Shown here piece after piece: positions 44,362-53,462 of a DNA stretch of 64,000 nucleotides (the first letter of the stretch is position 1; each line of letters starts with the position of its first letter). Where the stretch lies: assembly GCF_014652795.1 (NCBI RefSeq), contig NZ_BMZM01000002.1, forward strand, positions 684,025-748,024. Direction: 5' to 3'. The translations under genes were made by a program, and so were the position numbers. Origin of the DNA: Kushneria pakistanensis. Its GTDB lineage: Bacteria > Pseudomonadota > Gammaproteobacteria > Pseudomonadales > Halomonadaceae. The notes beneath the pieces are model-generated. The model was not told the origin of the DNA and ran no database searches. It saw only the letters and a list, made by a program, of their open reading frames with translations.

Positions 44362-46986
44362 ATGTCATCAGACAATATCCATGTTCATGCGCTGCGTGCG
44401 GAGCTTTTGACGCGCGCCATCGGGATCGATCATGACCGGCCGCGCCTGTCCTGGAAGGTCATGGCGCCGGAGGGCTGGTCGCCGGCACGCCATGAGATCG
44501 CCATCACACGTGATGGGGGCACCGAGACCGTCTTCAGCGTGACCGACCATCATCTGGTGGCCTGGCCCGATGCGCCGCTGGCCCCACGTGAGCGGGCCGA
44601 GGTTCGGGTGCGCGTCGGCGATGCCGACGGCGGCTGGTCGCCGTGGAGCGCGCCTCTGGCGGTGGAGCGTGGCCTCGAACGCAAGGACTGGCCGCGTCAG
44701 GCGGTCAGTGTGCCGTGGGCGGAGCCCGACCATGATCGTCAGCCGCCGCTCTTTCGCCGCGCCTTCGAAGTACCGGAATCCATTGAACGGGCGCGGCTCT
44801 ACATCACCGCACACGGCATGCTTGAGCCGAGCTGTAATGGTCAGGCCGTGACGTGCGATGCCTTTCTGCCCGGCTGGTCAAGCTACGACAAGCGACTGCG
44901 CTACTGGACCTACGATGTGACCGCACTGCTGGAGACCGGGCGCAACGTGCTGGGCGTTCGCATGGCGGATGGCTGGTACCGGGGACGGCTGGGCTTCGAG
45001 GGCGGGGCGCAGGATCGCTACGGCAGCGAGCTGAGCCTGCTGGTGCGGCTGGAGATCCTCACGTCGAACGGCCAGCGCCACATTATCGAGCCCGACAGTG
45101 ACTGGCAGGTTGGCACCGGGGGCACCCTGTCCTCGAGCCTTTATGATGGCGAGACCTTCGATGCCCGCGCCGAGCCCCGGGACTGGGACCGGGCCGGTTT
45201 CGACGCTGCCGGCTGGCAGGCTGCGCGCCTTGTCGACTTTGATGTCGAGCGGCTGGAGGCCGCCCAGGGGCCGGCAGTACGCGCCCAACAGTCTCTACAG
45301 CCGATCAATCGGGAGCGTCTCGCCCACGATCGGCTGCTGCTCGACATGGGGCAGAACATGGTCGGGCGTGGACGCGTCACCTCATCAGGAGCGCCGGGAG
45401 AGACGGTGACCCTGCGCCACGCCGAGGTCCTGCAGGGAGGTGAGCTTTACACCCGGCCGCTGCGTTTTGCTGCAGCCACTGATCACTATCGTCATGAGGG
45501 CGGCGGTCGCGAGGTCTGGGAGCCGCACTTTACCTATCACGGCTTTCGCTATGTCGAGGTGACGGCACCGCCTCAAACACTGGATGACCTTGAGTTCGAG
45601 GGCGTTGTCTATCACTCCGACATGGCCCGCAGCGGCTGGTTTTCCTGCGCGGATCCGGCCATCAACCAGCTGCATCAGAATGTGCTGTGGTCGCTCAAGG
45701 GTAACTTCTTCGATATTCCCACGGACTGCCCGCAGCGCGATGAGCGCCTCGGCTGGACCGGCGATATTCAGGTGTTCATGACCACGGCCGCCTTTCTCTA
45801 TGACTGCGCCGGCGTCATGCGTTCGTGGCTGCGCGATCTGGTAGCGGATCAGCTCGAGGACGGCACCGTGCCGCCCTATGTGCCCTATATCGAAACCACC
45901 GAGACCTGGACGCCGATGGCGCCACTGGCAGCCTGGGGCGATGCCGCGGTCATCGTGCCCCATGCCCTGTGGTGGGCTACCGGCGACCGCCATTTTCTGG
46001 AGCAGCAGTGGGCCAGCGCCCGGGCCTGGGTCGATCTGATGGATCGGCGCGCCGGCGATAACCATCTGTGGCAGGGCGATACGCAGCTGGGCGATTGGCT
46101 GGACCCGTCGGCGCCGCCGGACGACCCGGCCGCCGCCATGACCGACCGCGAGCTGGTCGCCAGCGCCTGCTTTGCACGCTGCGCCCGAGTGCTCTCCGAG
46201 ATGGCCGAGGCGCTCGAATATCGCGACGAGGCGACGCACTACAACAGGCTGGCCGATGCGGTGGCCCGGGCGATTCTCGAGCATTACACCGACCCGGCCA
46301 CCGGGCGGCTGCACCAGGAGTCACAGACCGGCTACGCCATGATCATCGCCTGGCGGCTCAGCAACGACGAGGCGCTTTTGAAACGCATGGGTGACCGGCT
46401 GGCCGAACTGGTCATCGACGGCGACTACCGCATCGCCACCGGGTTTGTCGGCACGCCCATCATCTCCCGGGCATTGACCGATACCGGCCATTTCGACACT
46501 GCCATGCGACAGCTGCAGGAAACGCACTGTCCCTCGTGGCTCTATCCGGTGACGCAGGGCGCCACCACCATCTGGGAGCGCTGGGACAGCCTGATGCCCG
46601 ACGGTCGCGTCAATCCGGGCGAGATGACCTCCTTTAACCACTATGCCCTCGGCGCTGTGGCGCAGTGGCTCCATGAGCAGCTGGCCGGACTGGCACCGGC
46701 CTCGCCCGGCTATCGGAACATCCGGTTTGCGCCGCAGATCCCGGCGTCGCTGCCGTGGGCGGCGGCCGAGCATGAGTCACCGTACGGCCGAATTGCCATT
46801 CGCTGGACCCAGCAGCCGGACGCCGTGCTGTATGACCTGACTGTCCCCACCGGCTGTCGCGCCGAGCTGACGCTACCCGATGGGCGCCTCCAGACGCTGG
46901 AGGCCGGCCGTCATCATCTCTCCTTTGACCGCACCTCCGGCGCGCTGGGCACACAGCCCGGTCCGGACGAGCCCACCCATTCATGA
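44362..46986 (+). CDS. GH78 alpha-L-rhamnosidase
   Basis: An 874-residue glycoside hydrolase family 78 enzyme that releases terminal L-rhamnose by inversion. It has an N-terminal beta-sandwich region (LLTRAIGIDHDRPRLSWK, then YITAHGMLEPSCNGQAV and YDVTALLETGRNVLGVRMADGWYRGRLGF), a middle part, and the catalytic (alpha/alpha)6 barrel with FDIPTDCPQRDERLGWTGDIQVF, which contains the general acid region, and TTIWERWDS. No signal peptide is present, so it acts in the cytoplasm on imported rhamnosides such as plant or biosurfactant glycosides. AGGGAA precedes the start. Confidence 0.94.
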   Translation: MSSDNIHVHALRAELLTRAIGIDHDRPRLSWKVMAPEGWSPARHEIAITRDGGTETVFSVTDHHLVAWPDAPLAPRERAEVRVRVGDADGGWSPWSAPLAVERGLERKDWPRQAVSVPWAEPDHDRQPPLFRRAFEVPESIERARLYITAHGMLEPSCNGQAVTCDAFLPGWSSYDKRLRYWTYDVTALLETGRNVLGVRMADGWYRGRLGFEGGAQDRYGSELSLLVRLEILTSNGQRHIIEPDSDWQVGTGGTLSSSLYDGETFDARAEPRDWDRAGFDAAGWQAARLVDFDVERLEAAQGPAVRAQQSLQPINRERLAHDRLLLDMGQNMVGRGRVTSSGAPGETVTLRHAEVLQGGELYTRPLRFAAATDHYRHEGGGREVWEPHFTYHGFRYVEVTAPPQTLDDLEFEGVVYHSDMARSGWFSCADPAINQLHQNVLWSLKGNFFDIPTDCPQRDERLGWTGDIQVFMTTAAFLYDCAGVMRSWLRDLVADQLEDGTVPPYVPYIETTETWTPMAPLAAWGDAAVIVPHALWWATGDRHFLEQQWASARAWVDLMDRRAGDNHLWQGDTQLGDWLDPSAPPDDPAAAMTDRELVASACFARCARVLSEMAEALEYRDEATHYNRLADAVARAILEHYTDPATGRLHQESQTGYAMIIAWRLSNDEALLKRMGDRLAELVIDGDYRIATGFVGTPIISRALTDTGHFDTAMRQLQETHCPSWLYPVTQGATTIWERWDSLMPDGRVNPGEMTSFNHYALGAVAQWLHEQLAGLAPASPGYRNIRFAPQIPASLPWAAAEHESPYGRIAIRWTQQPDAVLYDLTVPTGCRAELTLPDGRLQTLEAGRHHLSFDRTSGALGTQPGPDEPTHS

Positions 46987-47000
46987 TTCAGGAGGCTGTG

Positions 47001-47771
47001 ATGCTGTTGCAGAACAAGCGTGTGTTTGTCACTGGCGGATCAAAGGGCATCGGTCGCGCCATCGCCCTCAAGTGCGCCGAGCAGGGCGCCCACGTGGCGA
47101 TCAGCGCCGAGGACACCCCCGAGTCACGTGAGGCCCTCGCCGCCACGGCCGATGAGATTGCCGCCTTCGGCGTGCAATCGGCCTGGATTGCGGCTTCGGC
47201 GCAGGACCCGGCCACCGGCGAGCGGCTGGTCGAGACGGCGGTGACTGCCTTCGGGGGGCTCGATGTGTTTATCAACAACGCCGGTATCTGCCCCTTTCAT
47301 TCGTTTCTCGACATGCCTCGCGACACTTACCTTAAAACGGTCGATGTCAATCTGAATGGCGCCTTCTTCGCCGTGCAGGCCGCTGCCAATCGGATGAAGG
47401 ACCAGGGCAGCGGCGGGTCGATCATCGCGGTGAGCTCGATCTCGGCGCTGGTCGGCGGCGGCATGCAGACCCACTACACGCCGACCAAGGCCGGCGTGCT
47501 GTCGCTGATGCAGTCCTGCGCGATCGCGCTCGGACCTTACGGCATCCGCTGCAACGCGCTGCTGCCCGGCACCATCGAGACCGACATCAACCGTGATGAT
47601 CTCGCCGACCCTGACAAGCGCGCTTATATGGAAGGGCGCACGCCGCTGGGCCGGCTGGGAGCGCCGGACGATCTGGCCGGGCCGGCGGTCTTTCTCGCCT
47701 CCGACATGGCGGCTTACGTGACCGGCGCCTCGCTGCTGGTCGACGGCGGCATGTTCGTCAATCTGCAATAG
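47001..47771 (+). CDS. SDR dehydrogenase, probable L-rhamnose 1-dehydrogenase
   Basis: A 256-residue classical short-chain dehydrogenase: nucleotide loop T11-GGSKGIG, NNAG at about 92-95, and catalytic S146, Y159 and K163. In a cluster with mutarotase, lactonase and rhamnonate dehydratase it should oxidise L-rhamnose to L-rhamnono-lactone. The ATG at 47001 has AGGAGG six bases before it and was preferred to ATG 46983, which overlaps the GH78 stop. Activity is inferred from context; SDR sequences do not show the substrate. Confidence 0.85.
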   Translation: MLLQNKRVFVTGGSKGIGRAIALKCAEQGAHVAISAEDTPESREALAATADEIAAFGVQSAWIAASAQDPATGERLVETAVTAFGGLDVFINNAGICPFHSFLDMPRDTYLKTVDVNLNGAFFAVQAAANRMKDQGSGGSIIAVSSISALVGGGMQTHYTPTKAGVLSLMQSCAIALGPYGIRCNALLPGTIETDINRDDLADPDKRAYMEGRTPLGRLGAPDDLAGPAVFLASDMAAYVTGASLLVDGGMFVNLQ

Positions 47772-47782
47772 GAGCATTGTCC

Positions 47783-48580
47783 ATGGAACTGCCGATCAAT
47801 ACGTTCAAACGCTCGCTGGATGGCACAACGCGCTATGGCTGCTGGGCCGGGCTGGGCACGGCGTGGGCGGCCGAAATTCTGGCCACTACCGGTTTTGACT
47901 GGCTGCTGATCGACGGCGAGCACGCGCCCAATCCGCTGCCGGCAGTGCTCGGCCAGCTGCAGGCGGTGGCGCCCTACGACAGTGCCCCGGTGGTGCGGGC
48001 TGTCAATCACGACCCCGCGCTGATCAAGCAGCTGCTGGATATCGGTGCCCAGACTCTGATGGTGCCGATGGTCGACACGGCCGAGCAGGCCGAGGCGCTG
48101 GTGCAGGCCACGCGCTATCCGCCGCACGGCATTCGCGGCGTGGGCGGCGGCCTGACCCGCGCCACCCGCTGGGACGCTATCCCTGACTACATCGACAGCG
48201 CCCACCGCGAGCTGTGTCTGATCGTGCAGATCGAATCGCCTCGCGGGATCGACAACGTCGAGGCGATCGCCGCCGTAGACGGGGTCGATGCGATTTTTGT
48301 CGGCCCGGCCGATCTCTCCACTGGTGCCGGCCACATCGGCAACCCCGGGCACCCGGACGTCCAGCACATGATCCGCCGCGCCCTCGATGCGGCCAAAGCC
48401 AACGGCAAGGGCGCCGGCATTCTTGCGCCCGCGGAAGCTGATGCCCGCGCCTACGCCGAATGGGGCTTCGATTTTATCGCCGTGGGCATCGATATCAGTC
48501 TGCTGCGCCAGGGCGCGCTCCAGACACTGTCGCGCTACCGGGATAATCAGAACGATGCAGGCGCGTCTCGTACTTATTGA
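47783..48580 (+). CDS. rhmA: 2-keto-3-deoxy-L-rhamnonate aldolase (HpcH/HpaI family)
   Basis: A 265-residue class II aldolase splitting 2-keto-3-deoxy-L-rhamnonate into pyruvate and L-lactaldehyde, as E. coli RhmA (YfaU). Landmarks are WLLIDGEHAPN, TLMVPMVDTAEQAEALVQATRYPPHGIRGVGGGL, LIVQIESPRGIDNVEAIAAVDGVDAIFVGPADLS. The metal ligands are the Glu of IESPRG and the Asp of GPADLS. ATG 47783 with AGGAG was chosen over TTG 47777. The C-terminal DNA runs into a short direct repeat. Confidence 0.93.
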   Translation: MELPINTFKRSLDGTTRYGCWAGLGTAWAAEILATTGFDWLLIDGEHAPNPLPAVLGQLQAVAPYDSAPVVRAVNHDPALIKQLLDIGAQTLMVPMVDTAEQAEALVQATRYPPHGIRGVGGGLTRATRWDAIPDYIDSAHRELCLIVQIESPRGIDNVEAIAAVDGVDAIFVGPADLSTGAGHIGNPGHPDVQHMIRRALDAAKANGKGAGILAPAEADARAYAEWGFDFIAVGIDISLLRQGALQTLSRYRDNQNDAGASRTY

Positions 48581-48612
48581 GGCTTCACACCTTCCGATGA
48601 GGCTTCACACCT
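48578..48612. repeat. Tandem 15-bp repeat after rhmA
   Basis: TGAGGCTTCACACCT occurs at 48578-48592 and 48598-48612, a 20-bp period. The first copy contains the rhmA stop codon. It looks like a recent slippage duplication; no role is apparent. Confidence 0.7.
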
Positions 48613-48658
48613 CTCGAGACGCATTGGTTGAAAGACTGTCATGACAAGGAGAAACCCC

Positions 48659-50098
48659 ATGACTCAGAACGTCACCACCTGGCAAAACTACATCAACGGC
48701 GAATTCGTCAGTGCCCATGACCATCTTGACGTCTACAACCCCGCCAACGGCGCGCTGCTCTCCCGCGTGCCGAATTCCTCCCCGGATGAGGTGGATACCG
48801 CGTTGAAGGCAGCCCGCGCCGCGCAAAAATCATGGGCGGCGCGCCCGGCGGTAGAGCGTGCCGGCTACCTGCGAGCGCTGGCCGAGAAGATTCGCGGCGA
48901 GGCCAAAAAGATTGCGCAGGTGATTACCCAGGAGCAGGGCAAGATCGCCTCACTGGCCGAGGTCGAGGTCAATTTCACCGCCGACTATCTGGATTACATG
49001 GCCGAGTGGGCGCGGCGCATCGAGGGCGAGATTATCGAAAGTGATCGTCCGGGGGAGAACATCTTCCTGTTTCGCAAGCCGCTCGGCGTCGTGGCGGGCA
49101 TCCTGCCGTGGAATTTTCCGTTCTTTTTGATCGCCCGCAAGATGGCGCCGGCGCTGGTGACCGGCAACACGGTCGTGATCAAGCCCAGTGAGGAGACCCC
49201 CAACAACTGCTTCGAATTCACTCGCCTGCTTGACGGCATCGGCCTGCCGCCCGGGGTGTTCAACGTGGTCAGCGGCGGCGGCGCCAGTACCGGCCATGCG
49301 CTGAGCGCCAGCCCGCTGGTCGACATGATCAGCTTTACCGGCAGCGTGGCGACCGGCACGGCGATCATGAAGGGCGCGGCGGACAACATCACCAAGCTCA
49401 ACCTGGAACTGGGCGGCAAGGCGCCGGCCATCGTGCTGGATGACGCCGATCTCGACCTTGCCGTCAGTGCCATTCGTGCCTCGCGCATCATCAATACCGG
49501 GCAGGTGTGCAACTGCGCCGAGCGGGTCTATGTCCAGCGTGGCGTGGCCGAGGCCTTCAGCCAGAAGATCGCCGCGGCGATGGCCGATACCCGCTATGGC
49601 GATCCCTCCGAGCAGCCGGATATCGAAATGGGGCCGCTGATCAACCAGCAGGGGCTGGACAAGGTCGCCGCCATGGTCCGCCGGGCGATTGATGAAGGCG
49701 CTGAGCTGGTCACCGGGGGCGATGTGGCCGACCTTGGTGCCGGGTTTCACTACCAGCCCACCGTGCTCAGTGGCTGCCGGGAAGACATGGAGATCATGCG
49801 CCACGAGATCTTTGGCCCGGTACTGCCCATTCAGATCGTCGAGGATCTGGACGAAGCCATCCGGCTTGCCAATGACTCCGACTACGGCCTGACCTCCTCG
49901 ATCTATACCCGGGATCTGGCCAGCGCCATGCGCGCCTGCCGAGAGCTGGACTACGGCGAGACCTACATCAATCGCGAGAACTTCGAGGCGATGCAGGGCT
50001 TTCACGCCGGTGCCCGCAAGTCAGGGATAGGCGGGGCGGATGGCAAGCATGGCCTCTATGAGTACACCCGCACGCACGTGGTTTATCTCGATACCTGA
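48659..50098 (+). CDS. aldA: Lactaldehyde dehydrogenase (AldA type)
   Basis: A 479-residue aldehyde dehydrogenase of exactly the E. coli AldA length. The catalytic cysteine is C284 in NTGQVCNCAERVYV, the base E251 in LELGGKAP, and the oxyanion Asn N152 in PWNFPF. It oxidises L-lactaldehyde to L-lactate with NAD, ending the rhamnose route. The start at 48659 has AAGGAG eight bases upstream. An NCS1-type permease follows 58 bp on. Confidence 0.94.
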   Translation: MTQNVTTWQNYINGEFVSAHDHLDVYNPANGALLSRVPNSSPDEVDTALKAARAAQKSWAARPAVERAGYLRALAEKIRGEAKKIAQVITQEQGKIASLAEVEVNFTADYLDYMAEWARRIEGEIIESDRPGENIFLFRKPLGVVAGILPWNFPFFLIARKMAPALVTGNTVVIKPSEETPNNCFEFTRLLDGIGLPPGVFNVVSGGGASTGHALSASPLVDMISFTGSVATGTAIMKGAADNITKLNLELGGKAPAIVLDDADLDLAVSAIRASRIINTGQVCNCAERVYVQRGVAEAFSQKIAAAMADTRYGDPSEQPDIEMGPLINQQGLDKVAAMVRRAIDEGAELVTGGDVADLGAGFHYQPTVLSGCREDMEIMRHEIFGPVLPIQIVEDLDEAIRLANDSDYGLTSSIYTRDLASAMRACRELDYGETYINRENFEAMQGFHAGARKSGIGGADGKHGLYEYTRTHVVYLDT

Positions 50099-50156
50099 TG
50101 ACGACGTTGGCCCTTTGCCAATAACACCTTTTCCAATAACAACAGGGGAGTACGTC

Positions 50157-51644
50157 ATGAGTGATGCAACGTCCGACCCCGCCGCGACCGGCGGTGAATA
50201 CGAGCGCCAGCCCGTGCCCGAGCGGGCACGACTGGGATTTCGCAGCTTTATTGGCATGTATGCCGGCGAGCACACCGCCGGCACCGAGCTGATGATCGGT
50301 CCGCTTTTCGTGCTGGCCGGGGTCTCGGCGTTTGACGTCGTGGCAGGGCTTTTGATCGGCAACGTGTTGGCCGTGTTGAGCTGGCTGTTGTTGACGGCGC
50401 CCATCGCGACCCGGGTGCGCCTGACGCTTTACTACCATCTGGAGCGCATCGCCGGTCGGCATACGGTGATCCTCTATAACCTGGCCAACGGCATCGCGTT
50501 CTGCTTTCTGGCCGGGGCCATGATTACGGTGTCGGCGACGGCACTGGGGGTGTGGTTCGGCTTTGAGCTGCCCACACTGTCCGACATCGCACCCAACAGT
50601 GTGGGCTGGGTGCTCAGCGTGCTGGCGATAGGCCTGGTGATTACACTGGTGGCCGCCTGGGGCTATCGCTTCGTCTCCTGGTTTGCCAACCTGGCCGCGC
50701 CCTGGATGGTACTGGTGTTCATCGGCTTTGGCGTCGTGTCGCTCAAGTGGTTTGTCGATGCCACCGGTACCACGCTCGACTCACCAGGGGCGCTCTGGAC
50801 GCTGGCCGAAACGGCCATCTGGACCGGCGTGCAGGTGCCCGGTCAGCCGGCCTTTACGATCTGGCATGTCATCTTCTTTGCCTGGTTTGCCAACATGGCC
50901 ATGCACGTGGGCATGTCGGATCTCTCCGTGCTGCGCTTTGCGCGCAAGAGCTGGTACGGCGTGGCGTCAGCGGCCGGCATGTACGTGGGCCATTTCGTGG
51001 CATGGCTGGCGGCCTCGATGATGTTTGCCTTTCAGATGTACGATGCAGGCCTGACCAGCGAGGCTGCCATGGTCGCTGCCGCCGATGCCGGCACCATTCC
51101 TGCGCCGCTGCCCGGGCCACTGGCCGATCAGGCGCTGGGCGTGGCAGGGCTTTTATGCGTGATCATTGCCGGCTGGACCACTGCCAACCCCACCATCTAC
51201 CGGGCAGGGCTCGCCTTTCAGGCCATCATGCCGCAGCTCTCGCGTTTCCGGGTGACCATCGGGACCGGGCTTTTGACCACCATGGTAGCGATGTTCCCCG
51301 GTGTGGCGATGCAGATGCTCGGGTTCGTCGCGCTCTATGGTCTGCTGCTGATGCCGATCGGGGCCATCATCGTGATCGACTACTGGCTGCTACCGCGGCT
51401 GGGGCTCAAGAGCTTTTACGCCGAGTATGCCGGTCGTCGTCTGACCCTGCCGGTGCTGGTCACCTGGCTTGTCACACTGGGAATCTGTCTGGCGCTGGTG
51501 CAGTTTGCCGGCATCGAAATCTTCTTTGTAGCACTGCCTGGCTGGTTCATTGCCGCCGTGCTGTATATCGGCCTGAGCATCATGACCCAGAAGCGCTCGG
51601 CGCCTGCTCGTGATCCCGTTCGCAGAAAGGAGGGCACCTCATGA
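50157..51644 (+). CDS. NCS1-like permease at the end of the rhamnose block
   Basis: A 495-residue secondary transporter with 12 helices, of the cytosine/purine permease (NCS1) superfamily. Features include IGMYAGEHTAGTELMIGPLFVLAGVSAFDVVAGLLIGN and TANPTIYRAGLAF. It is clearly different from the allantoin-type NCS1 protein at 21355. It is unusual beside rhamnose genes, so the substrate may be a nucleobase-like compound or something new. ATG 50157 has AGGGGAG upstream. A 66-residue membrane protein gene overlaps its stop by four bases. Confidence 0.8.
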   Translation: MSDATSDPAATGGEYERQPVPERARLGFRSFIGMYAGEHTAGTELMIGPLFVLAGVSAFDVVAGLLIGNVLAVLSWLLLTAPIATRVRLTLYYHLERIAGRHTVILYNLANGIAFCFLAGAMITVSATALGVWFGFELPTLSDIAPNSVGWVLSVLAIGLVITLVAAWGYRFVSWFANLAAPWMVLVFIGFGVVSLKWFVDATGTTLDSPGALWTLAETAIWTGVQVPGQPAFTIWHVIFFAWFANMAMHVGMSDLSVLRFARKSWYGVASAAGMYVGHFVAWLAASMMFAFQMYDAGLTSEAAMVAAADAGTIPAPLPGPLADQALGVAGLLCVIIAGWTTANPTIYRAGLAFQAIMPQLSRFRVTIGTGLLTTMVAMFPGVAMQMLGFVALYGLLLMPIGAIIVIDYWLLPRLGLKSFYAEYAGRRLTLPVLVTWLVTLGICLALVQFAGIEIFFVALPGWFIAAVLYIGLSIMTQKRSAPARDPVRRKEGTS

Positions 51645-51841
51645 TTCGACTCCTCAAGCTGATCTCGGTCCTCATGCTGGTGCTGGCGGCGCTGCTGCCG
51701 CTACTGTATCTGTTCGACGTGCTGGGCGAGGTGACCATGAAGTGGTGGATGCTGGCGGTCACGCTGGGCTGGTTTGCCGTGACGCCCTGCTGGATGGGGA
51801 GAGAAGAAGCTCCGGTGGCATCGGAGGGTGGACACGACTGA
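51641..51841 (+). CDS. 66-aa membrane protein coupled to the NCS1-like permease
   Basis: A 66-residue protein with two hydrophobic segments, LLKLISVLMLVLAALLPLLYLF (about 4-25) and WWMLAVTLGWFAVTPCW (about 35-51), and a short acidic tail. It starts at the ATGA overlap with the permease stop, with AAGGAGGG upstream inside the permease gene. Tight coupling suggests a small partner or stability subunit of the permease. No family recognised; function inferred only from position. Confidence 0.7.
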   Translation: MIRLLKLISVLMLVLAALLPLLYLFDVLGEVTMKWWMLAVTLGWFAVTPCWMGREEAPVASEGGHD

Positions 51842-52162
51842 CAGAGGCGCCTGAATCTGGAAAGGGCGTTGCGTCTGGCAGGCCGCGCCCTTGCTCCTTT
51901 ACCATGCCGAAAGCAGCTTCTGCGCCGAGCATTCTCTGGAACGTAACGTCAGCGATCCGGACAACACCTTCGAACATCGCGATCGGGTACGGACGCAGGG
52001 GGCCTGCCTTTCCTTGCACTTTCTTCACCACCGCCCCGGCTGCGCTTTATCATGGAGATATCCAGGCGCCATGGGGTGACCAAATGCCCTTTTGACCCAG
52101 CCCCCGGGCGGCGCTATACCTGGCCCATCATTGATATCGAGACCCCATCTCAAGGAGAGCCC
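51842..52162. other. Intergenic region before hemB
   Basis: About 320 bp with no supported gene. The frame open across it lacks a ribosome site except the strong AAGGAG before hemB. A 7-bp inverted repeat AAGGGCG / CGCCCTT (51862-51892) without a T run might end the upstream transcript. The hemB promoter should lie here. Confidence 0.6.
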
Positions 52163-53137
52163 ATGCCGGCCCAGTTTCCGCAGGCCCGTCTTCGTCGCCT
52201 GCGTTCAAGCGACGCCCTTCGCAGCATCGTGCGTGAAACCTCGCTCAAGGCAGAACACCTGGTTTATCCGATTTTTGTCGAGGAAGACACCGATGAGTAC
52301 ACGCCCATTGAGGGCATGCCCGGGCAGCGGCGCATCCCGGAAAGCAAGCTCGGTGAGGAAGCCAAACGCCTGAGCGCGCTGGGGCTGAAGAGCATCATGC
52401 CGTTCGGCATTTCTCATCACAAGGACGAGACCGGCAGTGATGCCCTGAAGGAAGACGGCATGGTGGCGCGCATGGTGCGCATCATCAAACAAGCCGCGCC
52501 GGAGCTGGTGGTCATTCCGGACATCTGCTTCTGCGAGTACACCAGTCACGGTCACTGCGGCATTTTGAAGGGCAATACCGTCGACAACGACCTGACCATC
52601 AAGAACCTCGGCATTCAGGCCGTGCAGGCCGCGAAGGCCGGTGCCGACATTATCGCGCCGTCCTCCGCGCAGGATGGCCAGGTCGCGGCCATCCGTGAAG
52701 CGCTGGATGAGGCGGGCTTCACCGACATCCCCATCATGGCGTATTCCACCAAGCTCGCCTCCGCGCTGTACGGCCCGTTTCGTGAAGCCGCCGGCACCGA
52801 GCTAAAGGGGGATCGCAAGACCTACCAGATGGACCCGATGAACCGTCGCGAGGCGCTGCGTGAATCGCTCGCCGATGAGGCCGAAGGCGCGGATTTTCTG
52901 ATGGTTAAACCGGCGCTGGCGTATCTGGACATCATGGCCGACATCCGCCGCAACAGCCTGCTGCCGCTGGTGGCGTATCAGGTCAGCGGCGAGTACGCGA
53001 TGATCAAGTTCGCCGCGGCACAGGGTGTGATTGATGAATCCGCCGTGGTGCGCGAAACGCTCGGTTCCATGCGTCGCGCCGGCGCCGATCTAATCATGAC
53101 CTACTTCGCCCCGCAGCTGCTGGAAGAAGGGCTGTAA
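52163..53137 (+). CDS. hemB: Delta-aminolevulinic acid dehydratase (porphobilinogen synthase)
   Basis: A 324-residue enzyme, the same length as E. coli HemB, condensing two 5-aminolevulinates to porphobilinogen in haem synthesis. Active-site lysines are K197 ([16 protein letters not shown]) and K249 ([11 protein letters not shown]). The zinc-type cysteines C122, C124 and C132 are present in [14 protein letters not shown], so it is a zinc enzyme. ATG 52163 with AAGGAG. It ends at a good terminator. Confidence 0.97.
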   Translation: MPAQFPQARLRRLRSSDALRSIVRETSLKAEHLVYPIFVEEDTDEYTPIEGMPGQRRIPESKLGEEAKRLSALGLKSIMPFGISHHKDETGSDALKEDGMVARMVRIIKQAAPELVVIPDICFCEYTSHGHCGILKGNTVDNDLTIKNLGIQAVQAAKAGADIIAPSSAQDGQVAAIREALDEAGFTDIPIMAYSTKLASALYGPFREAAGTELKGDRKTYQMDPMNRREALRESLADEAEGADFLMVKPALAYLDIMADIRRNSLLPLVAYQVSGEYAMIKFAAAQGVIDESAVVRETLGSMRRAGADLIMTYFAPQLLEEGL

Positions 53138-53168
53138 GCACCGCCTTTTAAAAAGTCTGAAACGATAA

Positions 53169-53189
53169 CCGCGCCTCGGCGCGGTTTTT
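53169..53189 (+). terminator. Rho-independent terminator after hemB
   Basis: CCGCGC-CTCG-GCGCGG-TTTTT: a 6-bp GC stem with a tetraloop and a T run. Confidence 0.88.
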
Positions 53190-53270
53190 GGTGGCGTTGT
53201 CTTCGGGCAACCCTGACAGGATGATGGGAACAGTGCTGCCTACGCTTATTTTGATCCGAGTGGGTCAGGC

Positions 53271-53391
53271 TCACCCCGGTTGGAATGCTCGAAAAAGGCG
53301 TTCGGCATAGTCCCGGTACTCCATCCCATAACGGCACAGGTGCTGACCGAGAAGCCGTTCCAGCCATACAAGCGTCACCGCCGCTCACCAT
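53271..53391 (-). pseudogene. Possible remnant of a membrane methyltransferase C-terminus
   Basis: On the minus strand about 37 codons read AVTLVWLERLLGQHL, then CRYGMEYRDYAERLF and a stop. The Y-G-x-E-Y-x-x-Y-A pattern resembles the end of isoprenylcysteine/phospholipid methyltransferases. An in-frame TGA stands directly upstream and no start or ribosome site is seen, so it would be a decayed tail of a lost gene. The resemblance is from memory and weak. Confidence 0.3.
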
Positions 53392-53462
53392 CCGAGCTGT
53401 GTTTGCTGATATACGTTTCGGGAAAGCTGAGCATTTCCCGGACACTGACGAAGAGATCCATC

